This document shows positions 1-8,094 of a stretch of DNA of 13,050 nt, piece by piece. Source of the DNA: Phycisphaerales bacterium UBA7708 (GTDB lineage Bacteria; Planctomycetota; Phycisphaerae; Sedimentisphaerales; Anaerohalosphaeraceae); NCBI GenBank assembly GCA_002482415.1, contig DLFY01000308.1:6032-19081 (forward strand). The letters are read 5' to 3'. The notes beneath the pieces are model-generated. The model was not told where the DNA came from, searched no databases, and was given only the letters and a program-made list of their open reading frames with translations. The stretch's first letter is position 1. The number at the start of each line of letters is the position of its first letter. The position numbers and the translations under genes are program-made.

Positions 1-554
1 ACGGCGCTGGACTGGTCCAGGTGGTCGCCTTTGTCAAATTCTTTGGTGTCGCCAGTGGTTGCCAGCAATGCTACCAGGTGCCCGCCGGCGGATTCACCCC
101 AGGCGGTAAACCGATTGACATCCAGATTATACTGGTCGGCATGGGCACGCAGCCAGCGGACGGCGGCTTTGCAGTCTTCAATCTGGGCCGGGAATGGGGC
201 CTTGTCGGTCAGACGATACTGGACACTGGCAAGGGCATAGCCTTTCTGCACAAAACCAAGCCACAGGGGAATGCAATAATCCTTGGAGCCTGACATCCAC
301 GCACCGCCATGAATCCAGACCACCACGGGCAGCTTGCCCTGCCCCCCCTGTCGGGGCCGGTATAAATCCAGCGACAGTATGATGCCGTTGACCTGGGCAT
401 ATTGAACATTCGGGATGCGTTCGACTTCTTTGGCCAGGTTTGCGAAATTTCCCCAGGCCGGTGACGGCGGTGTATTTGCGGGGGAGTCCTGGGCCGCCCA
501 AACCATCCCTGTCCACCCACACAAAACGACCCACAACAAACTGTACCGCGTCAT
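1..554 (-). CDS. Secreted alpha/beta-hydrolase esterase (acetylesterase/BD-FAE-like), 3' end missing
   Basis: The reading frame is open from an ATG at 554 down to the left edge, giving 184 codons with no stop, so the gene is partial and its C-terminus (with the expected catalytic Asp and His) lies outside the window. Residues 1-20 form a signal peptide ending in VWA, so the enzyme is probably exported. An HGGAW oxyanion-hole motif starts at residue 82 and the nucleophile elbow GESAGG has Ser155. The segment between them has the usual pattern of carboxylesterase/acetylesterase-like enzymes of the BD-FAE/hormone-sensitive-lipase group. AGGA lies about six bases before the ATG, and FucU ends 12 bp upstream, so it is probably the last visible gene of the fucose operon. 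A role in removing acetyl or other acyl groups from a fucose-containing glycan is inferred from context. The fold is secure but the substrate is not. Confidence 0.88.
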   Translation of the reverse strand, partial: MTRYSLLWVVLCGWTGMVWAAQDSPANTPPSPAWGNFANLAKEVERIPNVQYAQVNGIILSLDLYRPRQGGQGKLPVVVWIHGGAWMSGSKDYCIPLWLGFVQKGYALASVQYRLTDKAPFPAQIEDCKAAVRWLRAHADQYNLDVNRFTAWGESAGGHLVALLATTGDTKEFDKGDHLDQSSA

Positions 555-566
555 AAGCGTCCTTTC

Positions 567-998
567 TTATTTTGTGACAACTCCCTTTTTCAGAATGATA
601 TTGGCGTACAGCGCCGATTCCCCTGTGGCCACCACCGCAAAGGCTTTTTTTGCCCGTTCATAGAAAGCAAATCGTTCGACAAATTCAAAATCCGTAAATT
701 TTTCGCCGCTGTCCTTGAGGATTTTTCGGTACTGGTCCCATATCGGGGTCTTGACGGTATCGCCGGGCACCACCTGCATCAGGGCCACCGGCTGGGGGAC
801 ATAGATATCCAGCGGGAACAGCTTCAAGATCGCTTCCAGCACCGGCGGCACACCGTGACCATCGGCACGAATCAGCCGCTGCGCTATGGACGCGGCGGGA
901 AAATTGCCGTCGGCGATAACAATTTCATCGCCATGACCCATTTCCATCAACACCTTCAACAACTGTGGACTCAGGATACCGGGGATATATTTGAGCAT
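567..998 (-). CDS. fucU: L-fucose mutarotase (RbsD/FucU family)
   Basis: This 143-residue protein interconverts the alpha and beta anomers of L-fucose in the cytoplasm (EC 5.1.3.29). Its length and sequence follow Escherichia coli FucU closely from end to end. It has the MGHGDEI motif with the catalytic-type His22 and Asp24, then D30, the IRADG segment near residue 43, and the C-terminal FAFYERA and ILKKGV blocks. The start is supported by AAGGAG a few bases upstream of the ATG. It follows the FucP transporter by 26 bp and precedes the esterase by 12 bp. GH29 enzymes are retaining and release alpha-L-fucose, so a mutarotase lets imported sugar reach an enzyme specific for the beta anomer. No fucose isomerase is next to it, unlike in the E. 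coli fuc operon. RbsD (ribose pyranase) is a paralogous family, but the resemblance to FucU is clearly better. Confidence 0.96.
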   Translation of the reverse strand: MLKYIPGILSPQLLKVLMEMGHGDEIVIADGNFPAASIAQRLIRADGHGVPPVLEAILKLFPLDIYVPQPVALMQVVPGDTVKTPIWDQYRKILKDSGEKFTDFEFVERFAFYERAKKAFAVVATGESALYANIILKKGVVTK

Positions 999-1024
999 AA
1001 GTATCTCCTTATTTTGTCATTCTA

Positions 1025-2491
1025 TTAATATTTATGTCCATGCACATTGGACGTTCTAAAACCATAAATTGCAATCACCACAAAACAAATCAGCGGCAGA
1101 ACAAAAGAAGCCCGGGTGCTGGACAAGACCATAAAGCCAACATTCACCGCACTCTGGTCCATAATCCAACCCTGCATCGGAGGCATCAGACAGCCGCCGC
1201 CGATAGCCATAATCAGGCCGGCAGCCCCCAGCTTGGCATCATCTCCGAGACCCTTGAGCGCGATGCCGTAAATCGTCGGGAACATCAGCGACATACAGGC
1301 GGAAACTCCAACCAGCGAAAGCAGCCCGCCAAGCCCCTTGACGTTGAGTATTCCATAATAGAATCCCTTGATGTAGCCGGCCAGTTGTGCGGCAACGCCC
1401 TCTGTCTGACGATACTGGTCAATGTACTGCTGAAAGTGGGCACCGGTTTGGGTACTGCCGGGGATAAAAATGGTGCCGATAATCAGCAGCAGTCCGCCAA
1501 TAGACAGGCTCAGCAGTAATCCGCCGGGGCTGAAGTATTTCAGCAGGAAGGTGCATATAAAGCGGCTGCTGACAAAAATGACCATGGCTATCATGTTAAA
1601 CATCTGGCCATTGGTCTTGCTCATGCCCAGTTCATTTTCAGCATACTGAATAATAAAGGTCCAGCACATAATCTGAACGCCCACATAAAAGGCCTGGGCA
1701 ATCACGCCTTCGATGTATTTTTTGTTCGAAAACAGCCGCATCAGCGTCGCTCCAAGGTGCAGGGATGTATCATCCTCCCCTTTGCTTCGCGGCAAGCGGG
1801 CAATCGCAAAAATAACAAAGGCCACCAGCACAACCATGCCTAAAATCAGGTACGGCTTGATGATCACAGACAAATCGTGCTGACATATTGTATTGAACTG
1901 TTCCGGGGCGGTATCTCGCAACGCTCGGCGACCTGCTTCATCGGTACTGTCCAGCCTGGCGAGAATGAAATTTCGGGCGACCAGCATACCCAGCAGTGAA
2001 CCCATGGGATTGAAGGATTGGGCAAAATTCAGGCGCTGGGTGGAAGTCTCTTCCGACCCCATCGCCAGAATATACGGGTTGGCACTGGTTTCCAGAAACG
2101 ACAGGCCGCAGGTCATTACGAAATACGACAGCAAAAAGGCCCAGAACGCCATCATCCACCCGGAAGGGATAAACATCAGACATCCGGCGGCATAAAGAGC
2201 AAGGCCAATCAGGATGCCGGCCTTATAGCTGAATCGCTTGATGAACAGGGCCGCGGGAAAGGCCATCACACAATAGCCGCCATAAAAGGCAAACTGAACC
2301 AGCGAGCTTTCAAAGTTGCTGATTAACAGGATATTCTTGAACGCCGCAACCATGGGGTTGGTGATATCATTGGCAAAACCCCACAGCGAGAACAAGGTCG
2401 TTACCAAAATGAACGAGAAAATCATATCCCTGGGGATAACGGCTTTATGTGAAAGGGAATTTGCCGTGCTGCCTGAGCTTGTTTGGGCCAT
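1025..2491 (-). CDS. fucP: L-fucose:H+ symporter-like MFS permease
   Basis: This 488-residue inner-membrane protein of the FucP family should import L-fucose with protons. Twelve hydrophobic segments can be traced. Family motifs include LWGFANDITNPM in the first helix, FYGGY near residue 69, LETSANP with Glu134 (matching the essential E. coli Glu135), LNFAQSFN with Gln158 near 155-161, and FPTIYGIALKGLG near 404. Two points differ from E. coli FucP (438 residues). The position of E. coli Asp46 appears to be Asn45, with an Asp at residue 42 instead. About 40 extra residues (roughly 344-386) lie between helices 9 and 10 on the outer face. The ATG has an AAGGAAAGG ribosome-binding sequence. The gene is flanked closely by the dehydrogenase upstream and by fucU downstream, which supports fucose as substrate. 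A related family member for another hexose (GluP-type) cannot be excluded. Confidence 0.92.
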   Translation of the reverse strand: MAQTSSGSTANSLSHKAVIPRDMIFSFILVTTLFSLWGFANDITNPMVAAFKNILLISNFESSLVQFAFYGGYCVMAFPAALFIKRFSYKAGILIGLALYAAGCLMFIPSGWMMAFWAFLLSYFVMTCGLSFLETSANPYILAMGSEETSTQRLNFAQSFNPMGSLLGMLVARNFILARLDSTDEAGRRALRDTAPEQFNTICQHDLSVIIKPYLILGMVVLVAFVIFAIARLPRSKGEDDTSLHLGATLMRLFSNKKYIEGVIAQAFYVGVQIMCWTFIIQYAENELGMSKTNGQMFNMIAMVIFVSSRFICTFLLKYFSPGGLLLSLSIGGLLLIIGTIFIPGSTQTGAHFQQYIDQYRQTEGVAAQLAGYIKGFYYGILNVKGLGGLLSLVGVSACMSLMFPTIYGIALKGLGDDAKLGAAGLIMAIGGGCLMPPMQGWIMDQSAVNVGFMVLSSTRASFVLPLICFVVIAIYGFRTSNVHGHKY

Positions 2492-2522
2492 ACTTTTACC
2501 TTTCCTTGGAAGTCGATTCTGC

Positions 2523-3587
2523 TTACTTCAGTTCCTCGTCAAAGACCACCGCCACTTTGCCGCATTTGCCGCTGGCCATCAGGGCATATGCCTCACTGAC
2601 CCGGTCCAGCGGAAAACGGTGGGTAATCAGCGTTTCGGGGTGGATATTCCACCGGACCAGCCGTTCGACCAGTTCTTCCATCCGCCAGAGGTTGGTCACC
2701 CAGGAGCCGTAGATGGTCTTCTGGTCGTGGATTATATCCGGAGAGGGCTGGAAAGAGCAAGTACCGCCTTCACCGAGAAATACGATTTTCCCCCATTTGC
2801 GGGTGGCCTGGATGCAGGTCAGCCGGGCCTTGTCGTTGGCGGAGCAATCGACGGACCGTTCGACACCATACCCCCCGGTCAGGCTGCGAATCTGGGCAAC
2901 ATTGTCCGGTCCGGCCTTGAATACCGCGTCAAACAGGTTCATTTTTTGAGCAATGGCGATACGTTCGTCGAGAACTTCGATACCGTAGATTCTGGCCGCC
3001 CCCATCGCCCGGGCCAGCATTGCCGAGGCAAGACCGACAGGCCCAAGGCCAGTGACCAGCACCGCGTCATTGCCGCAGATGCCGATTTTTTCCAGTCCTT
3101 CATAGACAGTGCCAAAACCGCAGGCGACCTGGGCACCGTCGGAATAGGTCAGCGGCTCGGGCAGAAAGACGAGGTCTTTTTCCTCGGCCAGCATATACTC
3201 GGCCATGCCGCCGTCCCGCTGCCAGCCATAGGCCCGGCGGTATTTTTCGCTGGTACAGGAAATCATATAGCCCCGCCGGCAGTCATTGCAGACGCCGCAG
3301 CCGGAGATGTGGTAGATAATCACGCGGTCGCCGGTCTTGAATCGACGGCAGCCCGGCCCGCATTCGGCAATCTGTCCGGCCGGTTCGTGGCCGGCGATCA
3401 TGCCTTTCTGATAGCCTTCCGGGCCTTTGCCCAGATGTTCGTGATAGATGCAGCGAATGTCCGAACCGCAGATGGTGGACGATTTCATTTTGATGAGAAC
3501 TTCGCCGTGTCCCGGGGACGGTATCGGGAACTGTTTGAGCTCGACGGTACTGTTGCCCGGCAGAATGGCGCCTTGCATGGTCTTCAT
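2523..3587 (-). CDS. Zinc-dependent medium-chain alcohol dehydrogenase, possibly acting on fucose or its breakdown product
   Basis: This 354-residue cytoplasmic oxidoreductase has a full set of medium-chain dehydrogenase motifs. The catalytic-zinc ligands are Cys40 (in ICGSD), His67-Glu68 (in AGHEP) and Cys156 (in ACGFGT, matching the third Cys of classical alcohol dehydrogenases). Four structural-zinc cysteines are at 97, 100, 103 and 111. The nucleotide-binding GLGPVG is at 180-185, followed by an acidic Glu204 at the end of the second Rossmann strand, which favours NAD+ over NADP+. AAGGAG precedes the ATG. It lies 19 bp after a fucosidase and 31 bp before fucP, so the substrate is probably fucose, a fucose-derived acid or alcohol, or a three-carbon product such as lactaldehyde or propanediol. 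Known bacterial L-fucose dehydrogenases are mainly SDR or AKR enzymes, so a fucose 1-dehydrogenase role would be unusual. The fold is certain and the substrate is not. Confidence 0.92.
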   Translation of the reverse strand: MKTMQGAILPGNSTVELKQFPIPSPGHGEVLIKMKSSTICGSDIRCIYHEHLGKGPEGYQKGMIAGHEPAGQIAECGPGCRRFKTGDRVIIYHISGCGVCNDCRRGYMISCTSEKYRRAYGWQRDGGMAEYMLAEEKDLVFLPEPLTYSDGAQVACGFGTVYEGLEKIGICGNDAVLVTGLGPVGLASAMLARAMGAARIYGIEVLDERIAIAQKMNLFDAVFKAGPDNVAQIRSLTGGYGVERSVDCSANDKARLTCIQATRKWGKIVFLGEGGTCSFQPSPDIIHDQKTIYGSWVTNLWRMEELVERLVRWNIHPETLITHRFPLDRVSEAYALMASGKCGKVAVVFDEELK

Positions 3588-3606
3588 GATAACTCCTTAC
3601 AATATT

Positions 3607-5097
3607 CTATTGCTTGATTTTCATTTTAAAAACGACAGCATGGTCACAGGGCCACTGACTGACGGGCTTGATGGTCAGCCCTTCGGCGTCCTGGGTCCAT
3701 TGCAGTTTTTCTTTGCTGCCAACCAGACGGCAGTCGGTGATCGATACGCCGGCCAGCGATTTGATCTTCAGGTCCGCCGTCGGCACGCCGAGGGCAATGG
3801 CATACAGCGTATTGCCTTTGGTAGTGAAGCGAATATCGTCGGCCTTGAAGGGGTAATCTTCCTTGAAATGGCCTCCGCCGACCACCGTCGGACCTTCGCC
3901 ATAGACTTTCCAGGGGCGGGTTCCATAAATGGCCTCGCCGTTCATGTCCATCCAGGGTCCCAGTTCGGCCAGCAGTTTCTCCGACTCCGGCGGCAGACTG
4001 CCATCGGGCCTGAGCACGATATTGAGCAGCATGTTGCCGTTTTTGCTGACGATGTCGGCCAGCAGACGAATGACCTGCCCGGTCGTTTTATAGCGGTCGC
4101 GTGTCCGGTAATACCAGTCGCCGTTGGAGGTGTCGGTCTGCCAGGGAAGCGGATTAATATCCTTCATCGCCCCGCGTTCGACATCCTGCACACAGGCCTG
4201 ACGGTTGAATTCGCCCGAGCCCATTTCCTTGCAGGTATAAACCGCTTGCAGTTTGCCGCGGTGCTGCTGCATGTTGGTATTGTAGAAATGTGCGACCAAC
4301 CCCCTGCCGACTTCACCAAAGGGGAAGCCGCCGTCGGAATAGAGCAGATCCGGCTGGTACTGGTCCACGAGGTCGCGTATCCGCTTATCCCAGGTCTGGT
4401 GCCACTGCGGATTCTTGCCGTACCATTTTTCACCGCTTCCGAACGGTTCATCATGTTTGGGGTGGTAGAGGTCCCAGTAGTTCGAGTCGGTGCCATCATA
4501 CGGAACGCCGGCTTTGGGGCCGTCTTTGTCGGCGCCGTGGCTGGAGGTAAACCAGGTATAGCTGGCCGCCAGATGTTCAGACACGCCGAATCGCAGGCCG
4601 TATTTTTCGGCGGCGGCCTGCCACTGGCCGACGATATCCCGCTGCGGACCCATCTTGACCGCATTCCAGCGATGATACGTCGAATCCCACAGGTCGAAAT
4701 TATCGTGGTGAACGGCCATGCTGACGAAATATTTCGCCCCGGCCTTTTTATACAGCGCCATCAGGGTGTCGGGGTCCCATTTTTCTGCTTTCCAGAGCGG
4801 GATAATGTCTTTATAGCCAAACTCGGAGGGGTGGCCGTAGGTTTGGACGTGATAATTATAGGCCCCATCGCCCTGGAGATACATCCGCCGGGCATACCAG
4901 TCGCCCTGTCCGGGTACGGCCTGCGGTCCCCAGTGAGCCCAGATACCAAACTTGGCATCGCGAAACCACTCCGGGGCCTGATACTGCTGGAGCGATTCCC
5001 ATGTCGCGTCAAACTGTTTCGCTTTTGAGGCACAGCCCTGCAGCACCACCGCTGCAACTGAAATGGAGATTAAAAGCGCTAATTTTACTCGACTCAT
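3607..5097 (-). CDS. GH29 alpha-L-fucosidase, predicted lipoprotein
   Basis: This 496-residue retaining alpha-L-fucosidase should hydrolyse terminal alpha-fucose. The N-terminus has a hydrophobic stretch ending in LQGC, so Cys22 is a probable lipidation site that would anchor the enzyme to a membrane. The GH29 catalytic barrel spans about 35-395. It includes WFRDAKFGIWAHWG (44-57), the paired histidines 130-131, and YQPDLLYSDGG with the likely nucleophile Asp255. The DVERG block has Glu307, a candidate acid/base, and is followed by the family segment SKNGNMLLNI near 351. A beta-sandwich C-terminal domain follows. The overall pattern is closer to subfamily A (broad-specificity fucosidases). 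An AAGGAAAAG sequence lies before the ATG. It is 59 bp downstream of another GH29 gene, with which it shares several blocks, including ERG-x-MKD, so the pair may come from an old duplication. The linkage it cleaves cannot be read from sequence. Confidence 0.94.
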   Translation of the reverse strand: MSRVKLALLISISVAAVVLQGCASKAKQFDATWESLQQYQAPEWFRDAKFGIWAHWGPQAVPGQGDWYARRMYLQGDGAYNYHVQTYGHPSEFGYKDIIPLWKAEKWDPDTLMALYKKAGAKYFVSMAVHHDNFDLWDSTYHRWNAVKMGPQRDIVGQWQAAAEKYGLRFGVSEHLAASYTWFTSSHGADKDGPKAGVPYDGTDSNYWDLYHPKHDEPFGSGEKWYGKNPQWHQTWDKRIRDLVDQYQPDLLYSDGGFPFGEVGRGLVAHFYNTNMQQHRGKLQAVYTCKEMGSGEFNRQACVQDVERGAMKDINPLPWQTDTSNGDWYYRTRDRYKTTGQVIRLLADIVSKNGNMLLNIVLRPDGSLPPESEKLLAELGPWMDMNGEAIYGTRPWKVYGEGPTVVGGGHFKEDYPFKADDIRFTTKGNTLYAIALGVPTADLKIKSLAGVSITDCRLVGSKEKLQWTQDAEGLTIKPVSQWPCDHAVVFKMKIKQ

Positions 5098-5156
5098 TGT
5101 GCTTTTCCTTTTTTCATAAATCTCTTATTTCAATTCAGATTTCATTGTGCTCAATA

Positions 5157-7028
5157 CTATGGATTGGCCGGGGCCAACTGGATATCCCAGACATTCACGG
5201 CTTTCCAGGCTGAATTGTCAGCAGAAGCCAGAATCAGATGATAGACACCCGGTTTCTCGAAGCTCAACCTGCCGGCGTCAACGGTCACGGGCTGGTCCCA
5301 GCTTCCAGAAGCAGAAATAGACATTTTGAGCTGATTTCCTTGTGCGGTCAGCAGCAGTTGCGAAGCTCCTGCCGCTGCGGCAAAGCGGCCCCGAACCAGA
5401 TAGTTCCCCGCCGCAGGAATACGAACCAGCCAGTGAACGGACTCCTGGGGATTATCCCAGAAACCGATATTCGTCTGCTTATTCCTTTCTTCCAGAGCAA
5501 TCTTTTCACCTTCAAGGGTAGCCTGTTCGGCTTTCAGAACAATTGCCTGCGAGGTCGCAAAAGGATTGGCCGCCATGTCAAAGCCTTCTAATTTAAAACT
5601 GCAGGCATATTGGCACGGCCGCTTTGATTCGTCCAGTTTTGGCGTATGAATGGTAATGCTTTTATCGGGATTGACCGTATAGGACACCTTCGCATCGCTG
5701 CCCAGAAGCGATACGCGGGCGCCGGAGGCATTCTGAACAGTCATGGAATCCAGGGTGAAATCGCCCTCGGGCCAGCCCAGGCAGATGGCATACAGAGTCT
5801 TGCCATCCTTGCTGCGGGTAAAGCGGACATCCCGGGGCGTATAGTGAATGGTATCCAGAAAACCGCCGCCTTTGGTCATCCGGGTGGGGCCTTGTCCGTA
5901 AATCAGCCACGGACGGGTGGCATAAATCGCTTCACCGTTGACCTTGAGCCATTGGCCCATTTCACGGAGCAATTGCTGCTGACCGTCGGTAATGGTCCCG
6001 TCGGCTTTGGGGCAGACATTCAGCAGCAAAATGCCGTTTTTGCTGACGATATCGATCAGCTCATGAATCATTTCAACCGGGGGCTTGACTTTCAAATCCT
6101 GAACCCAGCTCCAACTGTTATAGGCGGTGGAGTCATCGGTTTGCCAAAGCTGGGGGTCGGAGTCTTTCATTCTGCCCCGTTCGATATCCAGCACGCCCAC
6201 GCCGGCAGGCAAATCCTCGCCCTTGCGTGTAATAATGACATCTTTGCCCCACTCGGCCTGCTTGTTGTAATAATAGGCGGCAAATTTACGCTTGTACGCA
6301 TCAGGAACCTTGCCAAGGCAGAAATCAAACCAGATCTGGTCCGGCTGATATGCGTCAATCACTTCCTGCAGTTTGGTAAACCAGCGGTCATAGGCGATTT
6401 TGGGGTCTTTAAACTGGCCGTAGAGGTCCTCGAATTTCGGGTCAGCGGTATCCCAGCCCGCCCGGGCGGTATAATACCCCTGCACATTGAAGGCATGATG
6501 AAACGACGTAATGATTTTCATGTCCCGTTTGCGGATGGCAGCGACTAATTCCCCGACGACATCCCTTTGAGGCCCCATGTCTTTGGCATTCCAGCGGTTG
6601 ACTTTGGACGCCCACATTGAAAATCCATCGTGGTGTTCGGCGACCGGCCCGGCAAATTTTGCACCGGACTGCTTATACAATTCGGCCCATTGTTCCGGGT
6701 CAAATTTTTCCAGCTTGAACTGCGGAATAAAATCTTTATAGCCGAAAGTCGATGGATCGCCATAGGTGGCAATATGATGCTTATAGACCCTGTCGTTGTC
6801 CTGATACATCAGGCGAGGATACCATTCTGTGCCAAAAGCAGGGACACAATAAACCCCTAAATGAGCATAGATTCCGAATTTGGCATCGGCAAACCATTCC
6901 GGTACCGGATGCGTGGACAGGGATTCCCAGCTTTCCTGAAAGATCTTTACATCATTCTGGGACAACGTCAGTGGTGCAGTCATCAGGAACAGAACAAAAA
7001 ACATCCAGATTAGACTCTTGTTCTTCAT
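5157..7028 (-). CDS. Secreted GH29 alpha-L-fucosidase with extra C-terminal beta-rich module
   Basis: This 623-residue protein starts with a Sec-type signal peptide (basic start, hydrophobic core to about residue 23, no lipobox), so it is periplasmic or secreted rather than lipid-anchored. The GH29 barrel covers about 35-375. It contains FGIYAHLG at 51-58 (Leu where the family usually has Trp), EWYPRLMY near 68, histidines 132-133, and YQPDQIWFDF with the likely nucleophile Asp235. DIERG carries Glu283, a candidate acid/base. A fucosidase-type beta domain follows to about 480. Residues 498-623, starting near VLKAEQATLEGE, form a further module rich in short strands that resembles carbohydrate-binding CBM6/CBM35-like or related sandwich domains; that module call is tentative. 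AGGAGATAAC precedes the ATG. It follows the aldo/keto reductase by 37 bp and precedes the lipoprotein fucosidase by 59 bp. Subfamily A appears likely. Confidence 0.94.
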   Translation of the reverse strand: MKNKSLIWMFFVLFLMTAPLTLSQNDVKIFQESWESLSTHPVPEWFADAKFGIYAHLGVYCVPAFGTEWYPRLMYQDNDRVYKHHIATYGDPSTFGYKDFIPQFKLEKFDPEQWAELYKQSGAKFAGPVAEHHDGFSMWASKVNRWNAKDMGPQRDVVGELVAAIRKRDMKIITSFHHAFNVQGYYTARAGWDTADPKFEDLYGQFKDPKIAYDRWFTKLQEVIDAYQPDQIWFDFCLGKVPDAYKRKFAAYYYNKQAEWGKDVIITRKGEDLPAGVGVLDIERGRMKDSDPQLWQTDDSTAYNSWSWVQDLKVKPPVEMIHELIDIVSKNGILLLNVCPKADGTITDGQQQLLREMGQWLKVNGEAIYATRPWLIYGQGPTRMTKGGGFLDTIHYTPRDVRFTRSKDGKTLYAICLGWPEGDFTLDSMTVQNASGARVSLLGSDAKVSYTVNPDKSITIHTPKLDESKRPCQYACSFKLEGFDMAANPFATSQAIVLKAEQATLEGEKIALEERNKQTNIGFWDNPQESVHWLVRIPAAGNYLVRGRFAAAAGASQLLLTAQGNQLKMSISASGSWDQPVTVDAGRLSFEKPGVYHLILASADNSAWKAVNVWDIQLAPANP

Positions 7029-7065
7029 GTTATCTCCTGCATAAAATCGCTATTGATTTCGAACT

Positions 7066-8094
7066 TTACGCCGGCGTAATCTCGCCGTGAATATCCCAGA
7101 GGTCTTCCCAGCTTTGATTCTGTTTCCAGAGAAACACCTGCCCCTTGATGAGGCGGCAATTTTTGTCGATTGTGGAAATCGCCTGCATCTCGGATTCGCT
7201 CAAAGGCTCGCCCACGGCGGCTTTGAGATTATCCAGGTAATGATTAACCGAAAACGGGATGGGAACCTGCCCGCGCTGAATGGCCCACTGGATGCAGACA
7301 GCCGAGGGATGAACGCCGTGTTTACGGGCGATATCCAGAATGACCGGGTCTTCCATATCCACCGTATCTTCGGGGGTTCTGTCGCGTTCGGGGCGTCCCG
7401 GCGAACCGAGGGGGCAATAGCCGATCGGCAGGATACCGTTATCGACGCAGAACTGGAATAATTCCGGCTGCTGGAAATGCGGGTGCAGTTCCATTTCATT
7501 GCAGGCCGGCTTGATTTCGGCATCCCGCAGCAGCAGTTTGAGCTTGGGGATGGTCATATTGGACGTGCCGATATGGCGAACCAGCCCGGCCTTGACCAGC
7601 CGCTCCATCTGTCGCCAGGTTTTCATGTAATCATCGTGAATATAGGGACGGGCGTCGGCGCTGCGGGACGTGACATCGCATTTGGGCGCATGAAAATTGG
7701 GGAACGGCCAGTGAACCAGATATAAATCCAGATAGTCCAACTGCAGATCCTTGAGACTTCTGGCACAGGAAATCAGCACATCGCCCCGGCCATGCATATC
7801 ATTCCAGACCTTGGAGGTAATCCACAAATCCTGCCGCTTGACTACTCCGCTCTGAAAGATTTGCGAGAATATTTCGCCGATACAATTCTCATTGCCATAA
7901 ACCGATGCACAATCAATATGCCGATATCCTGCTGCTATTGCCCCTCGCACAGCCTGGGCAACCTGAGAGCCTGAAACCGAATCGGACCCAAAAGTACCTA
8001 AACCGATGGCTGGAATAGATGCCCCCGAGGACAGTTTTTTGCATGGAACCTGAATTGGATTTACCCCATCCTGAGCCGTGTTACCTTTTTTCAT
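7066..8094 (-). CDS. Aldo/keto reductase
   Basis: This 342-residue cytoplasmic TIM-barrel oxidoreductase is the first gene of the minus-strand operon. The whole AKR catalytic tetrad can be seen: Asp61 and Tyr66 in HIDCASVYGNE, Lys95 in ITSKVWND and His128 in LVHWPFP. GLGTF starts at residue 31 and the GTSNM strand is in the middle of the protein. In the coenzyme loop the usual IPKS-x4-R pattern, whose Lys and Arg hold the 2'-phosphate of NADPH, reads IPFSVNHYL. Both charges are absent, so NAD(H) use is plausible. AAGGAG stands seven bases from the ATG, and no closer gene lies upstream apart from the divergent regulator. Possible reactions are oxidation of L-fucose (some bacterial fucose dehydrogenases are AKRs) or reduction of L-lactaldehyde, and the sequence does not choose between them. 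The C-terminus is slightly longer than in minimal AKRs. Confidence 0.92.
   Translation of the reverse strand: MKKGNTAQDGVNPIQVPCKKLSSGASIPAIGLGTFGSDSVSGSQVAQAVRGAIAAGYRHIDCASVYGNENCIGEIFSQIFQSGVVKRQDLWITSKVWNDMHGRGDVLISCARSLKDLQLDYLDLYLVHWPFPNFHAPKCDVTSRSADARPYIHDDYMKTWRQMERLVKAGLVRHIGTSNMTIPKLKLLLRDAEIKPACNEMELHPHFQQPELFQFCVDNGILPIGYCPLGSPGRPERDRTPEDTVDMEDPVILDIARKHGVHPSAVCIQWAIQRGQVPIPFSVNHYLDNLKAAVGEPLSESEMQAISTIDKNCRLIKGQVFLWKQNQSWEDLWDIHGEITPA

Noticed and set aside
2316..3617. A 433-codon plus-strand open frame opposite the dehydrogenase
   Set aside because: It is antisense to a gene with every expected family motif, shows no recognisable domain, and its start lies within fucP. It is a codon-composition shadow.
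3448..5028. A 526-codon plus-strand open frame opposite the lipoprotein fucosidase
   Set aside because: It is long, but it is fully antisense to a clear GH29 gene and has no family-like segments; long antisense frames are common at this base composition.
5646..6548. A 300-codon plus-strand frame opposite the secreted fucosidase
   Set aside because: It is a shadow of the GH29 gene, with no plausible product.
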